A stretch of 14,641 bases of DNA from NCBI GenBank assembly GCA_964530555.1, contig CAZHBD010000019.1, forward strand, positions 1 through 14,641. Direction: 5' to 3'. A program made the position numbers and the translations under genes. Positions 1-6,263 of the stretch are shown here, piece after piece; positions within the stretch are counted from its first letter, which is position 1, and every line of letters begins with the position of its first letter. Below the pieces are notes generated by a model that was not told the origin of the DNA, ran no database searches, and saw only the letters and a program-made list of their open reading frames with translations. Source of the DNA: CAZHBD01 sp964530555. Lineage in GTDB: Bacteria > Patescibacteriota > Saccharimonadia > Saccharimonadales > AWTP1-31.

Positions 1-1
1 C

Positions 2-280
2 AACTATGCAGCGTTCACAGCGGCCGATTTCGAACAGTTGACACGTGATTTACCAACAAGTGAAGTGGAGCCTGGTGCCGACCTAGCCCAAGCATTAATG
101 GCGACTGCTCTGGCAAGCTCCAAGGGTGAGGCGCGCCGTTTTTTGGAGTCAAACGCCATCTATATTAATGGCCAACAAATTCCGCTCGAAAAGCAAACTA
201 TCGATACTAGTGACTTTCTTGACGGCTATGTTGTGTTGCGGCGTGGCAAAAATACAATTGCGCTCCTGAAGCTAAAGTAA
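2..280 (+). CDS. tyrS: Tyrosyl-tRNA synthetase, C-terminal part (5' truncated by the window)
   Basis: The reading frame is open from the window edge, so only the last 92 residues are seen. They match the C-terminal S4-like RNA-binding domain of bacterial TyrRS: an ASSKGEARR segment, then a short strand with YINGQ, then VVLRRGKNTIALL, which corresponds to the usual 'LRRGKK' end of the family. TyrRS charges tRNA-Tyr in the cytoplasm; the S4 domain contacts the tRNA. The catalytic domain with its HIGH and KMSKS motifs lies upstream of the window. A TTG at 38 could be mistaken for a start, but the frame continues upstream of it without a stop. The next gene follows after 18 nt with its own promoter overlapping the gap. 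Confidence 0.85.
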   Translation, partial: NYAAFTAADFEQLTRDLPTSEVEPGADLAQALMATALASSKGEARRFLESNAIYINGQQIPLEKQTIDTSDFLDGYVVLRRGKNTIALLKLK

Positions 281-282
281 TT

Positions 283-291
283 TGCTATACT
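283..291 (+). promoter_or_regulatory. Extended -10 promoter for the methyltransferase gene
   Basis: TGC-TATACT: a TGn extension followed by a near-consensus -10 hexamer at 286-291. The ATG at 299 begins 7 nt after the hexamer, so the predicted transcription start falls on or one base before the start codon. No SD precedes the ATG. I see no convincing -35, as expected for an extended -10 promoter. Confidence 0.6.
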
Positions 292-298
292 GAGCGGT

Positions 299-1099
299 AT
301 GTCTAAAACTTCAACCAAAGCTAAAACCAGCACTCCATCAACCAAAAAACGCGCCGACCAATACAACGACCCAGAGCATAACTATTTACATTACTGGGAT
401 GGCCGTGACTATGAAAACGAGTCGGAGCGACTAGCGATTACTCGCTTACTGAAGGGGAAACGTTTCAAACGAGCAGTAGATATTGGAGGTGGGTATGGTC
501 GTTTGTGTGTGTTCCTCCAACAATACGCTCAGGAAGTCACACTCGCGGAACCAAGCCAACAACAGCTTGATATAGCCAGAGACTTTCTAAAGGATCACGC
601 CGAGATCAAAAGGGTCTTGACCCAGGCTGATGATCTCAAGTTCAAGGATAAAAGCTTTGATCTTATTACCATGATTCGCGTCATGCACCATTTACCCGAC
701 CCAAGCCAGGAGTTCAACGAAATTGCCCGAGTATTAAGCGATGACGGCTACTTTATATTAGAAATAGCTAACTATACGCATTTTCGTAACCGACTCAAGT
801 ACGCTGTAAAAGGCAAGAAATTACCGCTGGAACCTGTTGACATTCGTTCCAAAGAACACCGTAATCAAGGCGAAATTGCATTTGTAAACCATAACCCTCG
901 GACAGTTATCAAGCAGTTGGCTCATGCTGGGCTCAAGGTAGAACGTACTCTATCAGTCTCCAACCTTCGCCTCCCAGGGCTCAAGAAAGTAGTACCTCAG
1001 TCACTAATGTTGGCTGTCGAAAACAATCTGCAGGTTCCTTTAGCCAAGAGCTACTTCGGCCCCAGCACCTTTTTGTTGGTCCGCAAAGCCAACTCCTAG
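299..1099 (+). CDS. Class I SAM-dependent methyltransferase
   Basis: 266 residues. The N-terminal 20 residues are a Lys/Thr/Ser-rich, probably disordered tail. The Rossmann methyltransferase core follows: motif I VDIGGGYGRL around residues 60-69 binds S-adenosylmethionine, an acidic residue ends strand 2 (LAEPS, 82-86), and the DLITMIRVMHHLPDP segment (121-135) matches motif IV and post-motif IV of UbiE/Methyltransf_11-type enzymes. The C-terminal half (from about 160) is long and basic and may bind the substrate. No signal peptide or membrane segment is visible, so it should be cytosolic. The substrate cannot be told from sequence; small-molecule, lipid or protein targets are all possible. 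The ATG is chosen because it sits just after the -10 element and gives the whole domain. Confidence 0.8.
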   Translation: MSKTSTKAKTSTPSTKKRADQYNDPEHNYLHYWDGRDYENESERLAITRLLKGKRFKRAVDIGGGYGRLCVFLQQYAQEVTLAEPSQQQLDIARDFLKDHAEIKRVLTQADDLKFKDKSFDLITMIRVMHHLPDPSQEFNEIARVLSDDGYFILEIANYTHFRNRLKYAVKGKKLPLEPVDIRSKEHRNQGEIAFVNHNPRTVIKQLAHAGLKVERTLSVSNLRLPGLKKVVPQSLMLAVENNLQVPLAKSYFGPSTFLLVRKANS

Positions 1100-1101
1100 C
1101 C

Positions 1102-1107
1102 TATACT
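1102..1107 (+). promoter_or_regulatory. -10 element of the recG promoter
   Basis: TATACT starts 3 nt after the methyltransferase stop codon, and exactly 6 nt separate it from the recG ATG at 1114. A start seven bases after the hexamer would be the A of the ATG, giving a leaderless mRNA. There is no SD and no clear -35. Confidence 0.55.
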
Positions 1108-1113
1108 GAAGGC

Positions 1114-3147
1114 ATGGAGCTCACGAGTTCATTAGAGGAATTAACTGGAGTTGGTCCAGCTATAGCGAAAGATCTTGCTACGCTAGGGCTACATACCGTC
1201 GGCGACTTGCTTCAATACTATCCTCGCACCTATAACGACTACTCAGTCGTGACACCGATTAGAGCGTTACGGCCTGGCACCGTCACTATTGAAGCTGAAA
1301 TCAACCAGCTTCGCGGACGCTATGTGCGACGCGGTATGCATATCACCGAGGCAGTAGTTAGCGACAAGACGGACAGTGTGAAACTGATTTGGTTCAACCA
1401 ACCGTACCGGGAGAAGTCATTACAGAAAAATATTCGGTACTTCTTTTCAGGACAATTCGGCTTGCACTATCGGACAATGAGTATCATAAGCCCGACCAGC
1501 GAAAAAGTCAGCGATTTTCCGGTTCATACAGCGCGCATTGTACCCGTCTATTCAGAAAATAAGCAGGTGAGCTCGTCACAATTGCGCAAATTGCTCCGAC
1601 AGGCGATCACCCAGATACAACTGAGCGAAACCTTGCCGAGAACCATCTGCCAACAGCATAAACTCTTGAGCCGTCACCAAGCGGTTAAGATCATGCATTT
1701 TCCAACATCGTCCGACGAGGTGGCGGCCGCACAATATCGTTTAGGCTTTGAAGAAGTCTTTAGTCTTACCTTAGCCGCACTATTGAACAAGCAAGCCAAT
1801 CAGCTTGATGACGCACTGGCAGTACCGTTTAATAAGGACCTGGCCCAACGATTTGTTAAAGCGCTTCCATTCAACCTCACTAATGACCAACGCCGGGTTG
1901 TCTGGCAGATTTATCAAGACCTGTCACGGAAGGTACCCATGAACCGTCTGGTAGAAGGGGACGTAGGATCAGGCAAAACCGTAGTGGCAACGATGGCCGC
2001 CCTTATGGCTATGGAGCAGAACTTTCAAGTCGCTTTTATGGCACCAACAGAGCTACTAGCGCGCCAGCATGCCGAGACTATTCATACTATGCTCGAACCG
2101 TTGGGTTTTGCCGGTCGGGTCAGCCTTCTCACCGGGAGTATGAGTAAAACGCGGCGGCAAATAGCCCTGAGGCACATCAAGGACGGCCAAGTACGTTTTA
2201 TTATCGGCACTCATGCTCTTATCGAAGATGTTGTTAAGCTACCACGGCTTGGTTTGGCAATTGTAGACGAACAGCATCGGTTCGGCGTGGAACAGCGGAA
2301 AAAGCTCCAGGCCAAAGCCGGACACGCCGTGCACGTGCTGAACATGACTGCCACACCAATTCCTCGCAGCTTAGCCCTAACGCTCTATGGAGAGCTGGAC
2401 ATAAGCTTGCTTCAAGAGAAACCGAAAAATCGCAAACCTATCCTGACTACAATAGTCAGCTCGACACAAAGAGATGCCTTATACTCCAAAATTGATAGCG
2501 AAATTGAGAAAGGGAGGCAAGTGTTCGTGGTCTGTCCGTTAGTAAGTGAGTCTACCACGCTTGAGCACGTCCGTTCAGCCAGTGAAGTATACCAAGAACT
2601 GAGCAAAAATCAGCTAAAACACCGACGATTAGGACTATTGTATGGCAAGCTAAAAAGCGAGGACAAAGCCAGGGTCATGCAGCAGTTTGCTGAGGGCGAA
2701 TTAGATGTTTTGGTAGCGACCACTGTTGTCGAGGTAGGTGTTGACGTACCGAATGCTACTGTTATGATCGTCGAAAATGCCGAGCGCTTTGGGCTAGCCC
2801 AGCTGCACCAATTACGTGGCCGCGTAGGGCGCAGCCAACATCAGGGCTACTGCTATTTGCTCACGCAGAGTCAACCTATAACGAAACGTCTGCGGGCGCT
2901 GGCTAGCTCTCAGAACGGCTTCCGGTTAGCCGAGCTCGACCTCGAACTTCGCGGTCCCGGCGCTATCTATGGCATTATGCAGCACGGGCAGCTCGATCTA
3001 CGAATCGCAAAGTTAACAGATACAAAGCTCATTGCCGACGCCAGGCAAAGTGCTCAAGACTTTATCGACCATCAAGAAAACCTGCTACACTATAAAGAGC
3101 TAGCTGACCGCGTACAGAAGTTACGCGTTATAACAAACCTAAACTAA
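1114..3147 (+). CDS. recG: ATP-dependent DNA helicase RecG
   Basis: 677 residues, a normal RecG length. RecG is a superfamily 2 helicase that remodels stalled replication forks and branch-migrates Holliday junctions. In order: an N-terminal helix-hairpin-helix-like segment (LTGVGPAIAKDL, 10-21) leading into the wedge/OB domain (to about 230); a Q-like motif (NLTNDQRRVV, 254-263); Walker A GDVGSGKT (282-289); motif Ia APTELLARQH (310-319); Walker B as DEQH followed by RFG (385-391); motif III TAT (412-414); the second helicase domain with TTVVEVGVDVPNA (536-548) and the QLRGRVGRS arginine-finger motif (566-574); and the RecG-specific LRGPGAIYG segment (612-620). All catalytic motifs are intact. 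It starts 14 nt after the methyltransferase stop and ends 3 nt before the next gene. Confidence 0.96.
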   Translation: MELTSSLEELTGVGPAIAKDLATLGLHTVGDLLQYYPRTYNDYSVVTPIRALRPGTVTIEAEINQLRGRYVRRGMHITEAVVSDKTDSVKLIWFNQPYREKSLQKNIRYFFSGQFGLHYRTMSIISPTSEKVSDFPVHTARIVPVYSENKQVSSSQLRKLLRQAITQIQLSETLPRTICQQHKLLSRHQAVKIMHFPTSSDEVAAAQYRLGFEEVFSLTLAALLNKQANQLDDALAVPFNKDLAQRFVKALPFNLTNDQRRVVWQIYQDLSRKVPMNRLVEGDVGSGKTVVATMAALMAMEQNFQVAFMAPTELLARQHAETIHTMLEPLGFAGRVSLLTGSMSKTRRQIALRHIKDGQVRFIIGTHALIEDVVKLPRLGLAIVDEQHRFGVEQRKKLQAKAGHAVHVLNMTATPIPRSLALTLYGELDISLLQEKPKNRKPILTTIVSSTQRDALYSKIDSEIEKGRQVFVVCPLVSESTTLEHVRSASEVYQELSKNQLKHRRLGLLYGKLKSEDKARVMQQFAEGELDVLVATTVVEVGVDVPNATVMIVENAERFGLAQLHQLRGRVGRSQHQGYCYLLTQSQPITKRLRALASSQNGFRLAELDLELRGPGAIYGIMQHGQLDLRIAKLTDTKLIADARQSAQDFIDHQENLLHYKELADRVQKLRVITNLN

Positions 3148-3150
3148 TTT

Positions 3151-3972
3151 ATGTATTCTGGAACAACGCTAACAGCAGCCTCGGGTCGTTTGCTCGGAGC
3201 TCACCAAAAGATTGATCGTGTGGCTCGTAACCACCTGTCCAAGTTATTAGAGGACGATAGTATGTTTCCTGCCAGCCGAAAGATCTTGCACTTTGAAGGT
3301 CGCAATGGGCCAGACGGTATTAAACGCAAGAGCCCAGCGCAAGACGAGCCATGGCACTACTACAGCCCGTTTGATGATGATGACTCTCAGCTCATCGAAC
3401 TGATTGGTCATCATTACGAGCTATTAGTTGATGAACTCAAAGCCAACAACTCCGAGCGCGTGGCGTTTGAAGCCGCCTGGCTTGCGCACGCCCTTGTTGA
3501 TGGCCTGACACCGGCGCACCATTATCCATACGAAAAGAAACTGACGGAACTGCGCGGCGAGGGGATCGAGACACGCACGAGTATCAAGGAAAAACTTATT
3601 ATTCCAGGCGATAGCAAACGGGAGATGGTCAAAAAAAACTGGAAGATGTGGGGCCCCAAGGGACTCATCAACGCCCACGGACTATTTGAGTTTGGCATCG
3701 CAACGCTGATTGCACCATTAACCTTCAGTGAGTCAGTCCCCAGTGACGACGACATCTTGCTCGTTCAAGACATTGGTATTGCCGAATGGTTCAAGCGCAC
3801 AGCCCGCGAGATTGCCGTGCTCGATATGTTTGATCGTTATTACAAGCGTGGTTGGACAACCAAACTAGCCTACGACACCCGACAAAAACTTGCCCCGGCC
3901 ATTATTAAGACCGTTGCACTAGCCTGGTATTGCGCCTTGCTAGATGCAGGTCTTGTAACGGTAAAAAAATGA
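3151..3972 (+). CDS. Putative metal-dependent hydrolase with a phospholipase C/P1-nuclease-like His/Asp pattern
   Basis: 273 residues, not a family I can name with certainty. Visible features are an early GAHQKID (H18, D22), then DEPWHYY (W68-H69), then LAHALVDGLTPAHH (H113, D117, P121, H123, H124). The last has the HxxxDxxxPxHH spacing found in the zinc-binding helices of the zinc-dependent phospholipase C/S1-P1 nuclease fold; adding H18 and H69 would complete a multi-zinc site. The segment 170-235 is more hydrophobic. There is no signal peptide, unlike secreted members of that fold, so a cytosolic role is likely. It lies 3 nt after recG and its last codons overlap rsmD (ATGA), so the three genes are probably co-transcribed. 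A TAAACT just 5 nt before the ATG could be an additional weak -10. Function is inferred from the motif only. Confidence 0.5.
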   Translation: MYSGTTLTAASGRLLGAHQKIDRVARNHLSKLLEDDSMFPASRKILHFEGRNGPDGIKRKSPAQDEPWHYYSPFDDDDSQLIELIGHHYELLVDELKANNSERVAFEAAWLAHALVDGLTPAHHYPYEKKLTELRGEGIETRTSIKEKLIIPGDSKREMVKKNWKMWGPKGLINAHGLFEFGIATLIAPLTFSESVPSDDDILLVQDIGIAEWFKRTAREIAVLDMFDRYYKRGWTTKLAYDTRQKLAPAIIKTVALAWYCALLDAGLVTVKK

Positions 3973-4502
3973 GAGTGATAGCCGGCTTTTTGGGTGGTCG
4001 ACAATTTAAGGCACCGCACGGTCACCGAACTCATCCAATGAGCGATAAGCTACGAGGAGCAATATTTGGTGTTCTGGGCGACATAAAGGGGTTGACCGTG
4101 TTGGATGCATTTGCTGGAAGCGGGGCTTTAGCCATAGAGGCAGTGAGTCGGGGCGCGCATCAAGCGATTGCTCTTGAGGTCGATAAGGCTGCACACCAAT
4201 GTATAGAGGAAAATATTGCCTCCCTTGGCATCTCTGACAAGGTCAAGGCAACTCGCACCTTCGCAAATGCATGGTCAACGCGCAATCAAAACCAAACTTT
4301 TGACCTTATCATGCTCGATCCACCGTACAACGATATCCCGTACCGAGACCTGAAAACTCTTCCTCGACATTTAAAACCAGGTGGTACAATCGTTCTATCT
4401 TGGCCAGGCGAGACGAGCTTGCCCGCCTTCCAAGGTCTGAGAATCGTACACTCCAAGCGCTATGGTGATGCACAGCTAGCCTTTTATCAGAGAATTTCGT
4501 AA
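3969..4502 (+). CDS. rsmD: 16S rRNA (guanine966-N2)-methyltransferase RsmD
   Basis: 177 residues from the ATG that overlaps the previous stop codon (ATGA). An in-frame extension upstream exists but adds only 13 unconserved residues. The start MRVIAGFLGGRQFKAP matches the usual RsmD N-terminus (MRIIxGxxRGRxL). Next come the RTHPMSDKLRGAIFGVL segment (RPT..vreAlFN.L in the family), SAM motif I LDAFAGSGALAIEA (45-58), and the catalytic DPPY tetrad (117-120) of N2-guanine/N6-adenine methyltransferases. The family methylates G966 of 16S rRNA on 30S particles. The overlap with the upstream gene implies translational coupling. Confidence 0.9.
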   Translation: MRVIAGFLGGRQFKAPHGHRTHPMSDKLRGAIFGVLGDIKGLTVLDAFAGSGALAIEAVSRGAHQAIALEVDKAAHQCIEENIASLGISDKVKATRTFANAWSTRNQNQTFDLIMLDPPYNDIPYRDLKTLPRHLKPGGTIVLSWPGETSLPAFQGLRIVHSKRYGDAQLAFYQRIS

Positions 4503-4526
4503 AATAGAGCGGTTCACCAACCAAAT

Positions 4527-4611
4527 GGGGATGTGGTGGAATTGGTAGACACGCTAGCCTTAGGAGCTAGTGCCGCAAGGCGTGAAGGTTCAAGTCCTTT
4601 CATCCCCACCA
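4527..4611 (+). tRNA. tRNA-Leu, anticodon UAG
   Basis: A full class II cloverleaf can be drawn. The acceptor stem is GGGGATG (4527-4533) with CATCCCC (4601-4607), then discriminator A and an encoded CCA (4609-4611). The D arm is GTG/CAC with AATTGGTAGA between. The anticodon stem is CTAGC/GCTAG, with loop CTTAGGA and anticodon TAG at 4561-4563. The long variable arm has GCC/GGC around GCAA, typical of Leu. The T arm GAAGG-TTCAAGT-CCTTT contains one G-U pair. It lies 24 nt after rsmD. Confidence 0.97.
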
Positions 4612-4631
4612 TAGACAAATGCTCCTTTTTG

Positions 4632-4640
4632 TGGTACTGT
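4632..4640 (+). promoter_or_regulatory. Possible extended -10 upstream of the 4647 gene
   Basis: TGG-TACTGT ends 6 nt before the ATG at 4647, the same geometry as at recG and the 10881 gene. The hexamer itself is poor, so this is a call from spacing more than from sequence. No SD is present. Confidence 0.3.
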
Positions 4641-4646
4641 ATATGT

Positions 4647-5081
4647 ATGCACAGTCCCGAGCAAGAAGATATCCTTAGATCTATCTTAGTAAGTAGTATA
4701 GAAAACGGATTTGCCTCAAGATACTCAGCTAAGCAAATCGAAGATGCACGTCGTACAGGAAATTTAGCTATGCTACTTGGAGCATTACAGGACAATGGAG
4801 GCACCCAACTCCAGCAGGTTGCCGAAAAGGCACTATCGTCCGTAGGCGCCGAAGTTCCTTTTGCTTTCAAACTTGCACCTGGAAATATGTCGCGAGCAGT
4901 TATTGCTACGAAAATCGATCCTCGAACCGGCGAAACACTTCCCTACTCTGACACACAAATTGGACTCATCGGTGGAGTGGCTGGGGAAGGTAAACCCGTA
5001 CATCCATTTATTTTTGACGATGTGAAGTTTGCCATTGGAGCAATAGAAGCACAGCAAGCAGTTAATCTACAGTTAGAATAA
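4647..5081 (+). CDS. Protein of unknown function, 144 residues
   Basis: I do not recognise the family. The frame is open further upstream through the tRNA gene, but the first ATG beyond the tRNA (4647) is the only sensible start. The N-terminal half (1-65) is predicted helical and polar (SPEQEDILRSIL..SAKQIEDARRTG). The C-terminal half contains KIDPRTGETLPYSDTQIG, a Gly-rich GGVAGEGKP, and PFIFDDVKFAIGAIEAQQA. No signal peptide or transmembrane segment is evident. It is a single gene between the tRNA and the oppositely oriented membrane protein gene, with about 245 nt downstream that hold no clear terminator. Confidence 0.65.
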   Translation: MHSPEQEDILRSILVSSIENGFASRYSAKQIEDARRTGNLAMLLGALQDNGGTQLQQVAEKALSSVGAEVPFAFKLAPGNMSRAVIATKIDPRTGETLPYSDTQIGLIGGVAGEGKPVHPFIFDDVKFAIGAIEAQQAVNLQLE

Positions 5082-5326
5082 AATACTCTCGCGTAAAACA
5101 CAGCCACAGTTCGCCAAGTACTAGCAAAAAATACCTGTTTCAAACTAATTTATCTTAGCGACAATACACTTATAGGATATAGCCTACTTCCGTTAATTTA
5201 GTTTTATCTACGCTCGCCTTATAGGTTTGTAATTTACTCAAACTAAACGCTATGTCTGGAAGTCTTTCTCCTAGCTTGATTGTTTCAAAAAGACTAACCA
5301 CATCTCCACCAGGATCCAAGTCAGTA
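5082..5326. other. Gene-poor stretch between two convergent genes
   Basis: The + strand gene ends at 5081 and the - strand membrane protein gene ends at 5327. Despite the convergent arrangement I find no strong bidirectional terminator; the only hairpin noticed is a 4-bp TAGG/CCTA. On the - strand, a frame ending at 5170 could encode a 43-residue peptide from a GTG at 5301 preceded by GGTGGAGAT. Confidence 0.5.
5170..5301 (-). CDS. Doubtful small ORF downstream of the membrane protein gene
   Basis: A GTG at 5301-5299 with GGTGGAG just upstream opens a 43-codon frame ending in TAA at 5172-5170. The peptide (VVSLFETIKLGERLPDI..., Lys-rich C-terminus) is amphipathic and not low-complexity. It begins 25 nt after the membrane protein stop, in another frame that stays open back into that gene. 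It may be a small coupled gene, a C-terminal extension reached by frameshift, or chance. No homologue is recognised. Confidence 0.2.
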   Translation of the reverse strand: MVSLFETIKLGERLPDIAFSLSKLQTYKASVDKTKLTEVGYIL

Positions 5327-6025
5327 CTAGCTGGCTTGTTTGATTTCTTGGTAGCGTAAAGCAGGTGCAACAGAGTACATCAAACCAAGCACAAAGCTTA
5401 TGAGTCCACCGACGACCGGTACGATACCGGTCAATGCGATCAGCAGAGTAACACCGATCAGGCCCCAAATGGCGCCGGCAAATTTCTTACTGTCAGCCGC
5501 ACTGAGTTTCAACGCCTCACTAATCGAGACATCGCGGTCAATCATGTAATACGGTGCGAGCAAATATCGTCTGATAAAAATCATGCCTGGCACAATCAGC
5601 AAGATGAGGCCAGCAAACACAATTAAACCGGTTACTACTGAAAGACCAAATAGGCGGAGGACGAGTGGTCGAGCACGTTCCCACACTTTGCCGAGTGTCA
5701 GAGTTTGGCCCTGAGCGCTTTCAAGTTCAGCTACTGCCAGCATAGCCTGGACAATCAAGCCAATGGCTAAACCAATAAGAGCAATCAGGATACCCGTTCC
5801 TATTACTGCACCAATTGCTAGTGGCGACCAGCCTCCGAATAAGCCATTGCTAAACGCTGAAGTTTTACTTTCTTTTACTTCAGGACGATTAAAGGTGTTG
5901 GCAATAACTGATATAAACGGAATGATGTACAACACACCAAAAACCGACAGGTTGCGCTGAACTGCCTCCCAACTCTTTGAAAAGAGCAAAAAAGCACTCG
6001 GTAGCGCCTGTTTTTCTTTAGCCAT
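5327..6025 (-). CDS. Multi-pass membrane protein of unknown function
   Basis: 232 residues with about five hydrophobic spans: roughly 26-44, 68-98 (long, Gly/Ile/Ala-rich), 122-152, 184-203 and 204-222. The segment LLIVPGMIFIRRYLLAPYYMIDRD, followed by a SISEALKLS helix, resembles the repeated 'PG....R..la.y.vvde...ealk.S' pattern of the YciC/glycerophosphodiester-phosphodiesterase-membrane-domain-like superfamily. That is an assignment by pattern, not by search. It should be an inner-membrane protein with a short cytosolic, basic N-terminus (MAKEKQ). The ATG has a good SD (AGGAG, 8 nt upstream). It is the only minus-strand gene in the window and is divergent from the histidine locus. Confidence 0.75.
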   Translation of the reverse strand: MAKEKQALPSAFLLFSKSWEAVQRNLSVFGVLYIIPFISVIANTFNRPEVKESKTSAFSNGLFGGWSPLAIGAVIGTGILIALIGLAIGLIVQAMLAVAELESAQGQTLTLGKVWERARPLVLRLFGLSVVTGLIVFAGLILLIVPGMIFIRRYLLAPYYMIDRDVSISEALKLSAADSKKFAGAIWGLIGVTLLIALTGIVPVVGGLISFVLGLMYSVAPALRYQEIKQAS

Positions 6026-6054
6026 TGTAGTGTCTCCTAATTAGTTCTAGGCAA

Positions 6055-6060
6055 AGTGTA
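6055..6060 (-). promoter_or_regulatory. Possible -10 element of the membrane protein gene
   Basis: Read on the - strand, TACACT is one base from the TATACT seen at other genes here. It would give a leader of about 23 nt that includes the AGGAG SD. It lies within the palindrome AGTGTACACT (6055-6064). No clear -35 is seen. Confidence 0.3.
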
Positions 6061-6085
6061 CACTGTGTGACTCTTCTAAAAAAGC

Positions 6086-6113
6086 TTGATTATTGTCTGC
6101 TTTATGCTATTGT
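6086..6113 (+). promoter_or_regulatory. Probable promoter of the histidine leader
   Basis: TTGATT (6086-6091), 16 nt, then TATTGT (6108-6113); 6 nt then separate this -10 from the leader ATG at 6120. An alternative -10 is TATGCT (6103-6108), which looks like the local TATACT but has no partner -35 and sits 11 nt from the ATG. In either case transcription would start at or within a few bases of the leader peptide start codon, and no SD precedes it. Confidence 0.45.
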
Positions 6114-6119
6114 TTAGTT

Positions 6120-6176
6120 ATGGTTTATCAGAACAACCAGCATCATCAGCATATTTTGCCGGAGCGACGCGGTTAG
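6120..6176 (+). CDS. Histidine leader peptide (attenuator peptide), 18 residues
   Basis: The reading frame is ATG to TAG and encodes MVYQNNQHHQHILPERRG. Three of four consecutive codons are CAT (6141, 6144 and 6150). It is followed 21 nt later by a terminator hairpin and 87 nt later by hisG. Leader peptides of this kind sense charged tRNA-His: ribosomes stall at the His codons when it is scarce. Here the last codons (L13-P14-E15-R16) overlap the antiterminator arm at 6158-6167, which links ribosome position to RNA folding. No SD is present, so the peptide is probably translated from a leaderless AUG. Too short for similarity evidence; the call rests on codon content, position and the RNA structures. 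Confidence 0.75.
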   Translation: MVYQNNQHHQHILPERRG

Positions 6177-6220
6177 TTTTCTTTTGTCTTAAACAATAAA
6201 CGCCGGAGATCGCCTCCGGC
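6158..6220 (+). promoter_or_regulatory. Antiterminator pairing of the histidine attenuator
   Basis: GCCGGAG at 6158-6164 is an exact copy of part of the terminator's 5' arm (6202-6208), so it can pair with the same 3' arm, CTCCGGC at 6214-6220. The pairing extends through CGA (6165-6167) with TCG (6210-6212) if C6213 is bulged, giving about 10 bp against 11 bp in the terminator. A ribosome waiting at the first or second His codon should leave 6158-6167 free. One that reaches the stop codon at 6174 should cover it and let the terminator form. This is a two-state switch inferred from sequence. Confidence 0.6.
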
Positions 6221-6230
6221 GTTTCTGTTT
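6198..6230 (+). terminator. Attenuator terminator upstream of hisG
   Basis: A perfect 11-bp stem, AAACGCCGGAG (6198-6208) with CTCCGGCGTTT (6214-6224), closes a 5-nt loop and is followed by CTGTTT, so the 3' side is U-rich. It lies between the leader peptide stop and hisG in the direction of transcription, where an unconditional terminator would silence the gene. This fits conditional termination. Confidence 0.85.
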
Positions 6231-6263
6231 AATCAACTTTATATTTCTGGAAAGGAAATAACT

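Noticed and set aside
3930..3968. Longer rsmD start upstream of the ATG at 3969
   Set aside because: It adds 13 residues unlike the family N-terminus and overlaps deeper into the previous gene; the ATGA overlap start gives the canonical MRVIAG beginning.
4533..4646. N-terminal extension of the 4647 gene through the tRNA
   Set aside because: Those codons lie inside the tRNA-Leu gene; the translation is just the tRNA sequence read as protein.
6198..6230. The hairpin as an ordinary terminator for an upstream transcription unit
   Set aside because: The nearest upstream gene points the other way, and the only + strand transcript reaching it is the short leader; its place before hisG and the competing arm support a conditional terminator.
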